Below, piece after piece: positions 1 to 8,509 of a stretch of 64,000 nt of DNA (positions within the stretch are counted from its first letter, which is position 1; each line of letters starts with the position of its first letter). The DNA comes from CAIWHR01 sp963843595. Lineage in GTDB: Bacteria > Pseudomonadota > Gammaproteobacteria > Burkholderiales > Casimicrobiaceae. Position numbers and translations under genes: made by a program. Location of the stretch: NCBI GenBank assembly GCA_963843595.1, contig CAWJLG010000022.1, positions 62,001 to 126,000 on the forward strand, read 5' to 3'. Below the pieces are notes generated by a model, which was not told the origin of the DNA, searched no databases, and was given only the letters and a program-made list of their open reading frames with translations.

Positions 1-70
1 CGGGATTCCAGTTCGCCTCGCCGCCGCAGGCGGGACAGGCGAATTTCTGCCGGGCGTTGGTTTCGGCCAT
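1..70 (-). CDS. zinc-ribbon protein, N-terminal fragment
   Basis: This is the first 23 codons of a gene that runs off the left edge. Reading from the ATG at 70 it begins MAETNARQKFACPACGG, and the CPACG motif is half of a zinc ribbon of the kind seen at the N-terminus of primosomal-helicase-like zinc-finger proteins. It starts 32 bases after the stop of the SPFH gene on the same strand, so it is probably the next gene of that operon. Small zinc-ribbon proteins next to SPFH genes are familiar in Burkholderiales, but nothing beyond the first motif can be checked here. Confidence 0.6.
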   Translation of the reverse strand, partial: MAETNARQKFACPACGGEANWNP

Positions 71-102
71 GAGCCGCGATCAGCGGCGGCGGTCGCCGGC
101 GA

Positions 103-1170
103 TCACGACTTGAGGAACGCGCTGACGGCGTCGCGCGTGATCCGCCATTGTGTCCCGATCTTCTTTCCCTTGAGGTCACCTGCCTCGAGGCTCGCGAGCA
201 CATCGGACTCGGCCACATCGAGCATCTGCGCCACCTGCGCCGGGGTCATGAGGTCTGCAACGCCCGCTGCCGAAGCAGCCGGCGCGGGCGCCTGGATCCC
301 GGGCGTGCCCTGTGCCATCAGGCCCCCGGTCTGCGTCATCATCTGCTGCGCCATCGCCATCCCGACCGCCATCTCGGCCGCCATGCCACCGGCGCCACCG
401 CCGCCCTTCTCCATGCCCTGCGCCATCTGGAACTTCACGTAGTCGTTCAGGTTGCCCACCGCAGCCATGCTCGAGCGCTTGTCGATCGCCTGCTCCACTT
501 CGGGCGGCACCGACACGTTCTCGACGATGAACGAAGTCATCGTGAGGCCGTACTTGTCGGCGAGAATGGGATTGATCACCGGCAGGAGCGCCTCGCCGAG
601 CTCCGAGTAGCGCGACGCCACGTCGAGCGCCGGAACCTTCGCGGTCGCGAGCGCTTCGGTGAACACGCTGACGATGCGCGAGCGCATCGTGTCGTTGAAT
701 TCGTCGAGCCGGAAATGGTCGTCGGTGCCGGCGACCTCCTTGAGGAACTTCTTCACGTCGCTGACGCGAAAATCGTAGGTGCCGTACGCGCGCAGCCGCA
801 CCACGCCGAAGTCGGCGTCGCGCATCATCACCGGGTTCGCCGTGCCCCACTTGTTGCCGGTGAACACGCGCGTGACGACGTAGTACACGTCGGCCTTGAA
901 CGGGCTCTCGAACGCGTATTTCCAGCTCTTGAGGTTGGTGAGGACCGGGATGTTGTCCGTCGTCAGCACGTGCTTGCCCGGACCGAAGGTGTCGCCGAAC
1001 GCACCGAGATAGACGAACTGGACCGCCTGCGATTCGCGCACGACGAGCTGCGCGCCGTTCTTGATCTCCTTGTCCTCGTCGGGAAACCGGTACGAGAGCG
1101 TGTCGCGCGAATCGTCGGTCCACTCGATGACGTCGATGAACTGCTTTTTCAGGAAATCGATGATCGCCAT
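103..1170 (-). CDS. SPFH-domain protein with C-terminal helix-turn-helix
   Basis: This 355-residue protein has an SPFH (stomatin/prohibitin/flotillin-like) domain over roughly residues 1-225, of the YdjI / virion-core-like branch. A Gly/Ala/Met-rich linker follows at about 245-295. The last 50 residues (LMTPAQVAQMLDVAE onwards) resemble an excisionase/MerR-type helix-turn-helix (HTH_17). I chose the ATG at 1170 because AAGGA precedes it at good spacing and MAIIDFLKKQFIDVIEW is the family's usual start. It is not predicted to be secreted. It lies downstream of dsbC on the same strand and upstream of a zinc-ribbon gene. SPFH proteins scaffold membranes. The role of the terminal HTH-like module is unknown; it could bind peptide or DNA. 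Confidence 0.85.
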   Translation of the reverse strand: MAIIDFLKKQFIDVIEWTDDSRDTLSYRFPDEDKEIKNGAQLVVRESQAVQFVYLGAFGDTFGPGKHVLTTDNIPVLTNLKSWKYAFESPFKADVYYVVTRVFTGNKWGTANPVMMRDADFGVVRLRAYGTYDFRVSDVKKFLKEVAGTDDHFRLDEFNDTMRSRIVSVFTEALATAKVPALDVASRYSELGEALLPVINPILADKYGLTMTSFIVENVSVPPEVEQAIDKRSSMAAVGNLNDYVKFQMAQGMEKGGGGAGGMAAEMAVGMAMAQQMMTQTGGLMAQGTPGIQAPAPAASAAGVADLMTPAQVAQMLDVAESDVLASLEAGDLKGKKIGTQWRITRDAVSAFLKS

Positions 1171-1217
1171 CGGCGCGTCCTTTTCGTTGCGGGTGGGCGG
1201 GAGAAACGGGGCCGGCG

Positions 1218-2015
1218 CTACTTCCTTGCCGCGCCCGCCTTCCTGACTTCGGCATCGGCCTGCCGGAACTCGGCCTCGATCTGGGGCGCCGGGAGCGCAC
1301 CCGGCACGATCGAACCGTCGGCGAAGATCAGCGTCGGTGTCGCACTGATCTTGAGCCCATTGCCCAGCGCCTGCGTCGCCTCGATCGGATTCTCGCAGTC
1401 GCCCTTGTTGTCCGGCAGCTTGCCCGAGGCGAAGAATTCGTCCCACGCCCTGACCTTGTCCGCGGAGCACCAGATGATCTTCGACTTGCGCGCGGCATCG
1501 GGGTGCAGCTGGTCGATCGGGAACAGGAACGTGTAGATCGTCACGTTGTCGACCTTCTTCAATTCCTGTTCCAGCCGGGCGCAGAACGGGCAATCGGCGT
1601 CCGAGAACACGACGAGCTTGCGTTCACCGTTGCCCTTCACGCGCTTGAACGCGAGCTGATAGGGAAGCGACTCCAGCGGCACCCGGTTCAACTGCCGCAG
1701 CTTTGCCTCGGTGAGATTCTTCTTGGTCGCCGCTTCGTAGATGCTGCCGACGAAGATGTACGTGGCCTTGGCGTCGGTGTAGACGAGCTGGTCGTCGAAC
1801 TGAACTTCGTAGAGCCCGAGGTAGGGCGACTTGGCGACCGCGCCGACCCGCGCACCGGGGAATTTCTGCTCGATCTGCTTCTTGAGCGCGGCGATCTCGC
1901 CGGACGCGGCCGGCGCCGCCGATTGCGCAATCGCGAGCGGTGCCAGCACCGCGCCGCAGGTCAGCGCGGCGACAGCGGCGGTGCGGCGCAAGGACAGGTA
2001 ACGCAGGGAAATCAT
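1218..2015 (-). CDS. dsbC: periplasmic thiol:disulfide interchange protein DsbC
   Basis: This 265-residue protein starts with a signal peptide (charged N-terminus, hydrophobic stretch ending near AIAQS). It then has the DsbC dimerisation segment and a thioredoxin fold with the active site DADCPFC and the cis-proline loop SATPTLIF. DsbC isomerises wrong disulfides in periplasmic proteins and is kept reduced by DsbD; a dsbD homologue is at 24447-26621. The active site is CPFC rather than the CGYC of E. coli, a variant I recall as common in betaproteobacterial family members. The ATG at 2015 has GGAG upstream. The gene begins 29 bases after the UbiH-family gene, so the two are probably cotranscribed. 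Confidence 0.92.
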   Translation of the reverse strand: MISLRYLSLRRTAAVAALTCGAVLAPLAIAQSAAPAASGEIAALKKQIEQKFPGARVGAVAKSPYLGLYEVQFDDQLVYTDAKATYIFVGSIYEAATKKNLTEAKLRQLNRVPLESLPYQLAFKRVKGNGERKLVVFSDADCPFCARLEQELKKVDNVTIYTFLFPIDQLHPDAARKSKIIWCSADKVRAWDEFFASGKLPDNKGDCENPIEATQALGNGLKISATPTLIFADGSIVPGALPAPQIEAEFRQADAEVRKAGAARK

Positions 2016-2044
2016 GGATATCTCCGTTGGGCGCGCCGCGCGAT

Positions 2045-3223
2045 TCAGCGAAACGCGGATTGTGCCAGCAGGCGCTTGGCAAGGGGCAGCCGGTCGACGG
2101 CCGTCATTCCGTAATTGCGCGCGGAGCGGATCCACGGCGCACCGATTCCGAACAGACGAGCGAGCGAATCGGTGACGGTCTGCATCGCGCGCACGGGTTC
2201 TTCCCGGCGCCGCGCGTAGCGTTCGAGCAGCAGCGGCGCGCCGGGGTCGGCGACCGGTCCGCGCGCGCGCAGCACGGCAGCGAGCGCCTCGGCGTCGCCG
2301 AAACCGAGGTTCACGCCCTGCCCCGCCAGCGGATGCACGCCGTGCGCCGCGTCGCCAACCAGCGCAAGGCGATGGGCGATGACCGCGGGCAGCCGCAGGA
2401 ACTGCAGCGGGAACGCCGCGGGCGGCGTGATGCATGCAAACCCGCCGAGTGCGTTGCCGCCGGCGGCCGCCACGCGCTCGGCCAGTGTCGCGACGTCCTG
2501 CGCCATCAGTTCCTCGGCAAGCGGCTCCGGCGCCGACCACACGATGGAAATCCGCCGGCCGGGCAGCGGCAACCAGGCGAGGATGCCACCGTCGGGACGG
2601 AACCACTGGTGCGCCCGACCGTGATGGGGCCTTTCGCACGCGAAGTTCGCGACCACGGCGGTCTGGCCATAGGGCTTCGGGGACGCGGGGATACCCGCCG
2701 CGGCGCGCACCCAGGAACGCGCGCCGTCGGCGCCGACGACGAGCCGTGCGGTCACCACGCGGCCGCCGTCGAGTTCGAGTCGGCCTTCGTCGGCGGTGAA
2801 CGTCAGCCCGGCCAACGCGCACGGCGCGATCGTCGTCACGCCAGCCGCGTGGACGAGCGGTACGAGCGCCGCCCGGAGCGCACGCTCCTCGACAATCCAG
2901 GCGAGCGCGCGCTCTCCCAGGTCCCAGGCGGAGAATTCGAGCGTCCCGCCCGCGTCTCCGGCGACGCGCATCGACTCGATCGGCGCGATCCTGTCTGGCG
3001 CGAGCGCCTGCCACGCTCCCAGGGCGCGCAGGTACGCCGCGCTGCCGGGGCTGATCGCGTAGATGCGCGTGTCCCAGGTTTCCGGATCGGGCTCGGCTAC
3101 GACGACGGGCGCGCGATCGAGCAGCGCGACGGCGAGCCCGGCGTCGGCCAGCGCCGGGGCCAGCGCCAGCCCGACCAGACCCGCGCCGGCGATTAGCACG
3201 TCATAGTCGGCCACGGCGGTCAT
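2045..3223 (-). CDS. UbiH/UbiF/VisC-family FAD-dependent hydroxylase
   Basis: This 392-residue flavoprotein monooxygenase has the N-terminal dinucleotide-binding GAGLVG motif near residue 11. The middle DG motif reads VVGADGARS, and the GD motif reads LVGDAAHGVHPLAGQGVNLG. These three, in this order, define the ubiquinone-ring hydroxylase family, which adds hydroxyl groups during ubiquinone synthesis using FAD and NAD(P)H. The sequence does not tell which ring position is modified (UbiH, UbiI, UbiF or UbiM type). The gene is read with dsbC, 29 bases downstream, and lies 175 bases after hslV on the same strand. Confidence 0.9.
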   Translation of the reverse strand: MTAVADYDVLIAGAGLVGLALAPALADAGLAVALLDRAPVVVAEPDPETWDTRIYAISPGSAAYLRALGAWQALAPDRIAPIESMRVAGDAGGTLEFSAWDLGERALAWIVEERALRAALVPLVHAAGVTTIAPCALAGLTFTADEGRLELDGGRVVTARLVVGADGARSWVRAAAGIPASPKPYGQTAVVANFACERPHHGRAHQWFRPDGGILAWLPLPGRRISIVWSAPEPLAEELMAQDVATLAERVAAAGGNALGGFACITPPAAFPLQFLRLPAVIAHRLALVGDAAHGVHPLAGQGVNLGFGDAEALAAVLRARGPVADPGAPLLLERYARRREEPVRAMQTVTDSLARLFGIGAPWIRSARNYGMTAVDRLPLAKRLLAQSAFR

Positions 3224-3398
3224 CGGATGACCTCCCCCGCGCTCCCTGCTGCGCCGACTTCGCGCCCGCTGCCCTCCTCGACGAGGGGACGAGCGCCGGG
3301 ATGAGCTCCCCCCGGAACGCGCTTCGCGCGTCTCCCCCCGAGGGGGGGCCGCGCCCTTGGGGCGGCCCGGCGGGCGCAAGAAGGCGGCACGGCGGCGG
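3224..3398. repeat. GC-rich palindromic spacer between hslV and the UbiH-family gene
   Basis: No gene is visible in these 175 bases. They hold a short hairpin, ACGCG-CTTCG-CGCGT at 3317-3331, followed by a C-run facing a G-run (3332-3348) and further GC-rich inverted repeats. It may act as a processing site or weak terminator between the two genes, or be a degenerate intergenic repeat. There is no clear T-tract on either strand. Confidence 0.4.
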
Positions 3399-3944
3399 TC
3401 ATGGCTCCCGTTCGAGCACTTCGATGACGTGATGCTGATTGGTGTAGATGCAAAGGTCGCCGGCGATCGTGAGCGATTTCTTGACGATGTCGGCCGCTGG
3501 CAGCGGCGTGCTGTCGAGCAGTGCACGAGCGGCAGCCTGCGCATACGGACCGCCGGACCCGATCGCGACGATGCCGTGCTCGGGTTCGAGCACGTCGCCG
3601 TTGCCGGTGATCACGAGCGACGCAGTGCGATCGGCCACGGCGAGCATTGCCTCCAGCCGGCGCAGGATGCGGTCGGAGCGCCAGTCCTTCGCCAGCTCGA
3701 CGGCCGCGCGGGTCAGATGACCCTGATGCTTGTCGAGCTTCGCCTCGAAGCGCTCGAACAGCGTGAAGGCATCGGCGGTCGCGCCCGCGAAACCCGCCAG
3801 CACGCGGTCATTGTAGAGCCGGCGCACCTTGCGCGCGGTCGACTTGATGACGACGTTGCCGAGCGTGACCTGGCCGTCACCGCCGAGCGCGACGCCGCCA
3901 TCGCGCCGGACCGAGAGGATCGTCGTACCGTGAAAGATTTCCAT
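3399..3944 (-). CDS. hslV: ATP-dependent protease subunit HslV (ClpQ)
   Basis: This is the full-length 181-residue threonine protease of the HslUV (ClpYQ) complex. The N-terminus reads MEIFHGTTILSVRRDGG, and the catalytic threonine exposed by propeptide removal is in GTTI. The family GSGGPYAQAAARAL stretch (about residues 127-140) and the C-terminal YTNQHHVIEVLE are present. The ATG at 3944 is fixed by family alignment; no good Shine-Dalgarno precedes it. Unusually for proteobacteria, the partner hslU is not adjacent: it lies at 15407-16735 on the other strand, about 11.5 kb away. Confidence 0.95.
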   Translation of the reverse strand: MEIFHGTTILSVRRDGGVALGGDGQVTLGNVVIKSTARKVRRLYNDRVLAGFAGATADAFTLFERFEAKLDKHQGHLTRAAVELAKDWRSDRILRRLEAMLAVADRTASLVITGNGDVLEPEHGIVAIGSGGPYAQAAARALLDSTPLPAADIVKKSLTIAGDLCIYTNQHHVIEVLEREP

Positions 3945-4092
3945 GGAGGGGTGGGTATCGAGAGAGCCGGTGGCTGGCGCTGCGCGTGCCCGAATGCCGA
4001 GGCTGCACCGCGAACCGGCGATGGGGCGGGGTGGAAGCCGGGGCGACAGGATAAGGAACGGCGACCGGTCGCCGCCGCGCGGAATCGAGCGC

Positions 4093-5334
4093 CTAGGGTG
4101 ACTTCTTGACGAAATGCCTGGGCGAAATGCCGATCAGCAGAAGGAGCGCCCGTACGATGGGCGACGCGCCGACGATCTGCACCGACCTGCGCTGCTTTTC
4201 GATTCGATTGATCGCGTTGAGCAACGCCCCGGCGCAGACGAAGTCGACGCGTTCGACCTGTGCCATGTCCACCACGACCACCGTCTTTTTCTGCGCGAAT
4301 TCGGACAGCGTCGCGAGCTGCGGCGTCAGCGACCCGGTCATCGCCCCCGACCATGCGAGCGCGTCGACGTCGGCGGACGCCGGATGGGCCGCGGACTCAG
4401 GCGCGGTCGACGGATCGACTTTCGGCAGTTCAGGGGGCTCCCACGACGGCGGCGACAGCTCGAAGGTCACCGCGTACTCGACGGCGCGATCCTCGAACGC
4501 CGCCCGGTCGTTGTCCCATTGCAGCAGTTCGAGGGCGAGGACCCACACGGCATCGCCGGCTTCCTTGCCCTTTCGCCGCATCGCGTCGACGAGAGGCCGC
4601 AACTTTTCCGTATGCTGCAGCCGTAGCGTGTACTTGCGCCGACGCGCCTCGGCGAGCACGTCCGCAAGAAGCCGCGCACCGTCGTTATCGACGGCGGTGA
4701 CCGATGCCAGATCGACTCGCACGTGCGCACCAGGTTTGGACATCGCTCGCCGCAACACGTCGAACTGCGCGGTTGCGGCCGCGGTGAGCTTGCCCGTGAA
4801 CGCAACGAATCCACCTGCGGTCGCCTTCGGTCCGATCTGTGGATGCGCCCGCTCTTCCCACGCCGGCGCCGAACGCTCGAACTGAACCACGTACTTGAGC
4901 GCGAGCTGGTCGAATGCCGACTTATCCCCGGCGCGCTGCAGGATGTCGAACAGCGCAAGCCACGCGAGCGGCGAGAGGCGCGTGTCGTGGTCGTTGTCCA
5001 CGCCTTCCTCGAGCACGGTGCGTGCGGGCTGCGCCTGCCCGCTCGCGAAGAGCAGTGCGGCGTTTTCGAGCACCGCGCAGAGTCCGGGGTTGGCCTGGGC
5101 CACCTCAAAGGCGGTCTGGCCCGGCGTCCACTCGATCATGCTGGCGCCCGCGACCGAGATGTCGGCGGCCGGATCCTGCGGCCGACGCTCGGCCGGACGC
5201 GACTGTTTCGCATGAGTGGCAAGGTCGCGCGCCGACAGGGGCCGCACGGCCGGCGATGCCGGTTGGCCGCGCGCCTCCGCTTTCGACGGATCGTGTTTCT
5301 TGGCCGGCGGTTTCGGTTTCGAGAACAGGGCCAT
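4093..5334 (-). CDS. tandem STAS-domain protein
   Basis: This 413-residue soluble protein starts with a Lys/Pro/Ala-rich tail (MALFSKPKPPAKK). It has two STAS (anti-sigma-factor-antagonist-like) segments, one near 200-265 around RVDLASVTAVDNDGARLLAD and one near 345-405 around VVVDMAQVERVDFVCAGALL. Two similar helical stretches ending in an EYAVTFELSPPSWE-like motif precede or separate them. STAS domains bind nucleotides or partner proteins in signalling. No phosphorylatable serine is obvious at the usual position. I chose the ATG at 5334; an in-frame TTG at 5433 is an alternative. Its target is unknown. It lies upstream of hslV on the same strand with a 148-base gap. Confidence 0.8.
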   Translation of the reverse strand: MALFSKPKPPAKKHDPSKAEARGQPASPAVRPLSARDLATHAKQSRPAERRPQDPAADISVAGASMIEWTPGQTAFEVAQANPGLCAVLENAALLFASGQAQPARTVLEEGVDNDHDTRLSPLAWLALFDILQRAGDKSAFDQLALKYVVQFERSAPAWEERAHPQIGPKATAGGFVAFTGKLTAAATAQFDVLRRAMSKPGAHVRVDLASVTAVDNDGARLLADVLAEARRRKYTLRLQHTEKLRPLVDAMRRKGKEAGDAVWVLALELLQWDNDRAAFEDRAVEYAVTFELSPPSWEPPELPKVDPSTAPESAAHPASADVDALAWSGAMTGSLTPQLATLSEFAQKKTVVVVDMAQVERVDFVCAGALLNAINRIEKQRRSVQIVGASPIVRALLLLIGISPRHFVKKSP

Positions 5335-5465
5335 GCAATCGCGACGCAGAGGAGCCTCGGGAGGCCGCGTCGAGCGCGACGTTCCCGGATGGGCTAAGGG
5401 TCTGATTATGTTCCCGTCATAGTCCGCCGACAAGCCGGCCGCCGGGCAGAGGCCTCCGCAAAGGC

Positions 5466-5490
5466 CGACGGCCGGATGAACCGGCCGTCG
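5466..5490 (-). terminator. hairpin downstream of the superoxide dismutase gene
   Basis: A perfect 10-bp stem (CGACGGCCGG / CCGGCCGTCG) with a 5-base loop lies about 40 bases past the stop of the minus-strand sod gene. On that strand it is followed by GCCTTTGCGG, so the T-run is short. It may be a weak intrinsic terminator. Confidence 0.5.
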
Positions 5491-5529
5491 CAGCGAAACG
5501 GGACAGGGTTGACGATGCCGCGCCGCGGC

Positions 5530-6240
5530 CTATCCGAGATTGCCGGCGGCAAAATCCCAGTTGAGCAGCTTGTCGATGACCGCGTTCACGTAGTCCGCAC
5601 GACGATTCTGATAATCGAGGTAGTACGCGTGCTCCCAGACGTCGATCGTGAGCAGCGGCTTCTGGCCCTTGGTGGTGGGAACCTCGGCGTTGCCGGTCTT
5701 GACGATCTTGAGCTTGCCGCCGTCGACGACGAGCCAACCCCACCCGGAGCCGAACTGCGACACGGTCGTCGCGGCGAGCTCCTTCCTGAAATTGTCGAAG
5801 CCGCCGAGGTCGCTGTCGATCATCGCCGCCAGCTTGCCGGTCGGCTTGCCGCCGCCGTTGCCGCGCAGGCTGCTCCAGTAGAACGTGTGGTTCCAGATCT
5901 GCGCGGCGTTGTTGAACAGCGCCGCCTTGTCCGCCTTGCCGGCGGTATCCGCGATCACCTTTTCGAGCGTGGCGCCCTCGAACTCCGTGCCCTTGACGAG
6001 GTTGTTCAGGTTGTCCACGTACGTCTTGTGATGCTTGCCGTAATGGAAGCCAAGCGTGTTCGCCGAGATGACCGGCGCGAGCGCCGTGTCGGCGTAGGGA
6101 AGGGGCGGAAGCGTGAACATGGGGGTCTGGCTCCTAGCGATAAAGGGAAAACCGGCGGCGGCGGCGACCGCAGTGGCTGCAGCCGTCGCCTTGAGCGCAT
6201 TGCGACGAAACTCGTCGATGCTTTCGTCGCGAACCGTCAT
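5530..6240 (-). CDS. sodB: iron superoxide dismutase with N-terminal export signal
   Basis: This 236-residue Fe/Mn-family superoxide dismutase converts superoxide to hydrogen peroxide and oxygen. Metal ligands are visible as H66 (GFHYGKHH), H118 (WNHTFYW), D200 and H204 (DVWEHAYYLDY). Gln114 in AAQIWNHTF is the position typical of iron enzymes. The usual enzyme begins at MFTLPPLPYA, here residue 41. The first 40 residues are extra and contain EFRRNALK followed by an Ala-rich hydrophobic stretch, resembling a Tat signal. A second possible start, ATG at 6120 (M41), has AGGAG ten bases upstream, so a cytosolic form is also possible. Confidence 0.92.
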   Translation of the reverse strand: MTVRDESIDEFRRNALKATAAATAVAAAAGFPFIARSQTPMFTLPPLPYADTALAPVISANTLGFHYGKHHKTYVDNLNNLVKGTEFEGATLEKVIADTAGKADKAALFNNAAQIWNHTFYWSSLRGNGGGKPTGKLAAMIDSDLGGFDNFRKELAATTVSQFGSGWGWLVVDGGKLKIVKTGNAEVPTTKGQKPLLTIDVWEHAYYLDYQNRRADYVNAVIDKLLNWDFAAGNLG

Positions 6241-6334
6241 CAGGAGGTTCCTTCTTTCGACGTCAGTCGCCCCGTCGATGCGGATCGGCGGGGGACGGCG
6301 ACGATTGTACGGCCGTGCGGCGCTTCGCGGGGCG

Positions 6335-6790
6335 TCAGTCGCCGAACATCTTCTGAACGCGCTCGCGGCGCTCCTGCGCCTCGAGTGACAGCGTCGCTGT
6401 GGGTCGCGCGAGCAGGCGGGGGACGCCGATCGGCTCGCCCGTCTCCTCGCAAAATCCGTAGCTGCCGTCCTCGATCATCTTCAACGATTTTTCGACCTTC
6501 TTGAGGAGCTTGCGTTCCCGGTCGCGCGTGCGCAGCTCGAGCGTGTATTCCTCCTCGAGCGTCGCGCGATCCGACGGGTCGGTCGTCACTTCGTTTTCAC
6601 GCAGGTGTTGGCCGGTGTCGTCGGCGTTGAGCAGGAGCTGCTCGCGCAGCTCCACCAGCCGCTGCTTGAAGAACGCGAGCTGCGCCTCGTTCATGTAATC
6701 CTTCTCCGGCGCCTTCAGCAAATCCTCCTCGGTGAGGATTTTCATCTTCTTGGTCGCCGTTACGCTTGCGGTTGCTTGCTTGCCTGCCAT
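6335..6790 (-). CDS. dksA: RNA polymerase-binding transcription factor DksA
   Basis: This 151-residue DksA binds the RNA polymerase secondary channel and works with ppGpp in the stringent response. The long coiled coil (about residues 35-110) carries the tip motif TTDPSDRA, whose acidic residues are needed for activity. The C-terminal globular part reads YGFCEETGEPIG...ARPTATLSLEAQ. Only one of the four zinc-finger cysteines of the E. coli protein is present, a pattern I associate with alpha- and betaproteobacterial DksA. The ATG at 6790 was chosen from the family length. It is divergent from pyrC and separated from it by about 200 bases. Confidence 0.95.
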   Translation of the reverse strand: MAGKQATASVTATKKMKILTEEDLLKAPEKDYMNEAQLAFFKQRLVELREQLLLNADDTGQHLRENEVTTDPSDRATLEEEYTLELRTRDRERKLLKKVEKSLKMIEDGSYGFCEETGEPIGVPRLLARPTATLSLEAQERRERVQKMFGD

Positions 6791-6967
6791 GCTGACCTCT
6801 GTGACTTGGTGCCGCCGCGCGCAGTCTATGTGCCGCGATTGGCGCAACGCGGTGGAAATGCTCCCGGATCGGAGACTCCCGCCCGCATGAAACGGGCGAT
6901 TATATCCCGCGATCGTCCGTCGTAGCCACCGTCCGTCCGGTTGCGGAAAACATCGGACGTGCGGCCG

Positions 6968-6973
6968 TATAAT
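6968..6973 (+). promoter_or_regulatory. pyrC -10 element
   Basis: A perfect TATAAT lies 22 bases before the pyrC ATG at 6996. No good -35 is visible at 16-18 bases upstream. A transcript starting about 7 bases downstream would exclude the in-frame GTG at 6975 as the start codon. Confidence 0.55.
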
Positions 6974-6995
6974 CGTGGAAAAACAAGGCCTTTCG

Positions 6996-8042
6996 ATGCA
7001 CCCCTCCACCGCTGCCCTCACCCTGGCCCGCCCGGACGACTGGCACCTGCACCTGCGCGACGGGCCGCTGATGGCGGCGGTCGTTCCCGCGACCGCTCGC
7101 GTCTTCGGGCGTGCAATTGTCATGCCGAACCTGAAGCCCCCCGTCACGACGACCGAAGACGCCCGCGCCTATCGCGAACGGATTCTCGCGGCCGTGCCCC
7201 ACGGCTGCGCGTTTGCCCCGCTGATGACGCTGTATCTGACCGACAACACCGCGGGCGAGGAGATCGCGCGGGCGAAAGCGTCGGGGTTCGTCCACGCGGT
7301 CAAGTACTACCCGGCAGGCGCCACGACCAACTCGGACTCGGGCGTGACGGCGCTCGACCGCGCGTACCCGGCGCTCGCCGCCATGGAGCGGCATGGCATG
7401 GTGCTGTCGGTCCACGGCGAAGTCACGACGGCCGACGTCGACATGTTCGATCGGGAGCGCGTGTTCGTCGACACGCTGCTGACCCGCATCGTCCGCGATT
7501 TCCCGGCGCTGCGCGTCGTCGTCGAGCACATCACCACGCGCGAAGCCGCCGAGTTCGTCGCCGCCGCCCCGGCGCACGTTGCCGCGACCATCACGCCCCA
7601 GCACCTCCTCTGGTCGCGCAATGCGCTGTTCGTCGGCGGCATTCGCCCGCATTACTACTGCCTGCCGATCCTGAAGCGCGAAACGCACCGCCGCGCGCTC
7701 GTCGCGGCGGCAACCTCGGCCAGCCCGAAGTTCTTTCTCGGCACCGATTCGGCGCCGCACGCGAAGCACACGAAGGAAAACGCCTGCGGTTGCGCCGGCT
7801 GCTATTCGGCGCATGCCGCGCTGGAACTCTATGCCGAAGCGTTCGACGATGCGGGCGCGCTCGACCGCCTGGAGGGCTTCGCGAGCTTCTTCGGCGCCGA
7901 TTTCTACGGCCTGCCGCGAAACCGGGACCAGGTGACGCTCGTGCGCGAGCCGTGGGTGGTGCCGACCGAGTACCCGTTCGGCGAGCACACGGTCGTGCCG
8001 CTGCGTGCCGGCGAGGCCGTCCGCTGGCGCCTGCGGTCCTGA
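6996..8042 (+). CDS. pyrC: dihydroorotase PyrC
   Basis: This 348-residue type II dihydroorotase has the same length as E. coli PyrC. It closes N-carbamoyl-aspartate to dihydroorotate in pyrimidine synthesis in the cytosol. The binuclear zinc site is visible: HLHLRDG (two His) near residue 16, the carbamylated Lys in HAVKYYPAGATTNS near 103, His in LSVHGE and in VVEHITTREA, and Asp in GTDSAPH near 250. I took the ATG at 6996 because MHPSTAALTLARPDDWHLHLRDG aligns with the family start and the GTG at 6975 lies almost on the promoter. It stands alone, followed by rnpB. Confidence 0.95.
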   Translation: MHPSTAALTLARPDDWHLHLRDGPLMAAVVPATARVFGRAIVMPNLKPPVTTTEDARAYRERILAAVPHGCAFAPLMTLYLTDNTAGEEIARAKASGFVHAVKYYPAGATTNSDSGVTALDRAYPALAAMERHGMVLSVHGEVTTADVDMFDRERVFVDTLLTRIVRDFPALRVVVEHITTREAAEFVAAAPAHVAATITPQHLLWSRNALFVGGIRPHYYCLPILKRETHRRALVAAATSASPKFFLGTDSAPHAKHTKENACGCAGCYSAHAALELYAEAFDDAGALDRLEGFASFFGADFYGLPRNRDQVTLVREPWVVPTEYPFGEHTVVPLRAGEAVRWRLRS

Positions 8043-8074
8043 CCCCGAGTGCGGAACCTTCCGCCGCGCAGTGC

Positions 8075-8080
8075 TATCCT
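8075..8080 (+). promoter_or_regulatory. rnpB -10 element
   Basis: TATCCT lies 8 bases before the predicted 5' end of RNase P RNA, the expected spacing for a -10 hexamer of a stable RNA promoter. The -35 would fall in the GC-rich tail of pyrC and is not recognisable. Confidence 0.45.
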
Positions 8081-8088
8081 ACCGGTCC

Positions 8089-8439
8089 GAAGCCAGCCAG
8101 ACCGTCGCCGCCCGTCACGGTGAAAACCGACGCCGGGGGGAGGAAAGTCCGGGCTCCGCAGAGCAAGGATGCCGGGTAACGCCCGGACGCCATACGTCGG
8201 ACGCTCGCGCGGCCGACCAAAGCGAGGAACAGGGCCACAGAGACGAGTCGCCGGCGGTCACACGCCGGCGGGTGAAACGCGGCAACCTCCATCCGGAGCA
8301 ACACCAAGCAGGCGGACGATGACGCTGCTCGCCGAGTCCGCGGGTAGGTGGCTCGAGCCCATCGGCAACGATGGGCCTAGACGAATGACGGCCATAGCGC
8401 GCAAGCGCCGTAACAGAACCCGGCTTATCGGCTGACTTC
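8089..8439 (+). ncRNA. rnpB: RNase P RNA, class A
   Basis: This is the catalytic RNA of RNase P, which trims the 5' leader of tRNA precursors. Diagnostic blocks appear in order: GAGGAAAGTCCGGGCTCC near the 5' end, CAGGGCCACAGAGACGAG, GTGAAACGCGGCAACCTCCA, AGACGAATGACGGCC, and AGAACCCGGCTTATCGGCTG near the 3' end. The ends were set by pairing of GAAGCCAGCC (8089-8098) with GGCTGACTTC (8430-8439), the P1 helix, with one mismatch. The length of about 351 nt fits class A. A GC-rich perfect hairpin follows at 8456-8473 without a T-run and may be the termination region. Confidence 0.95.
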
Positions 8440-8509
8440 GGCTTTATCGATCGTCCCGCGACGCGCGTCGCGGAACGCGGGCGAGATGGGACGAGATCGC
8501 GGTGGCCAG

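Noticed and set aside
6975..6998. GTG at 6975 as the pyrC start
   Set aside because: It is 2 bases after the TATAAT and adds residues not found in the family; the ATG at 6996 gives the standard 348-residue protein.
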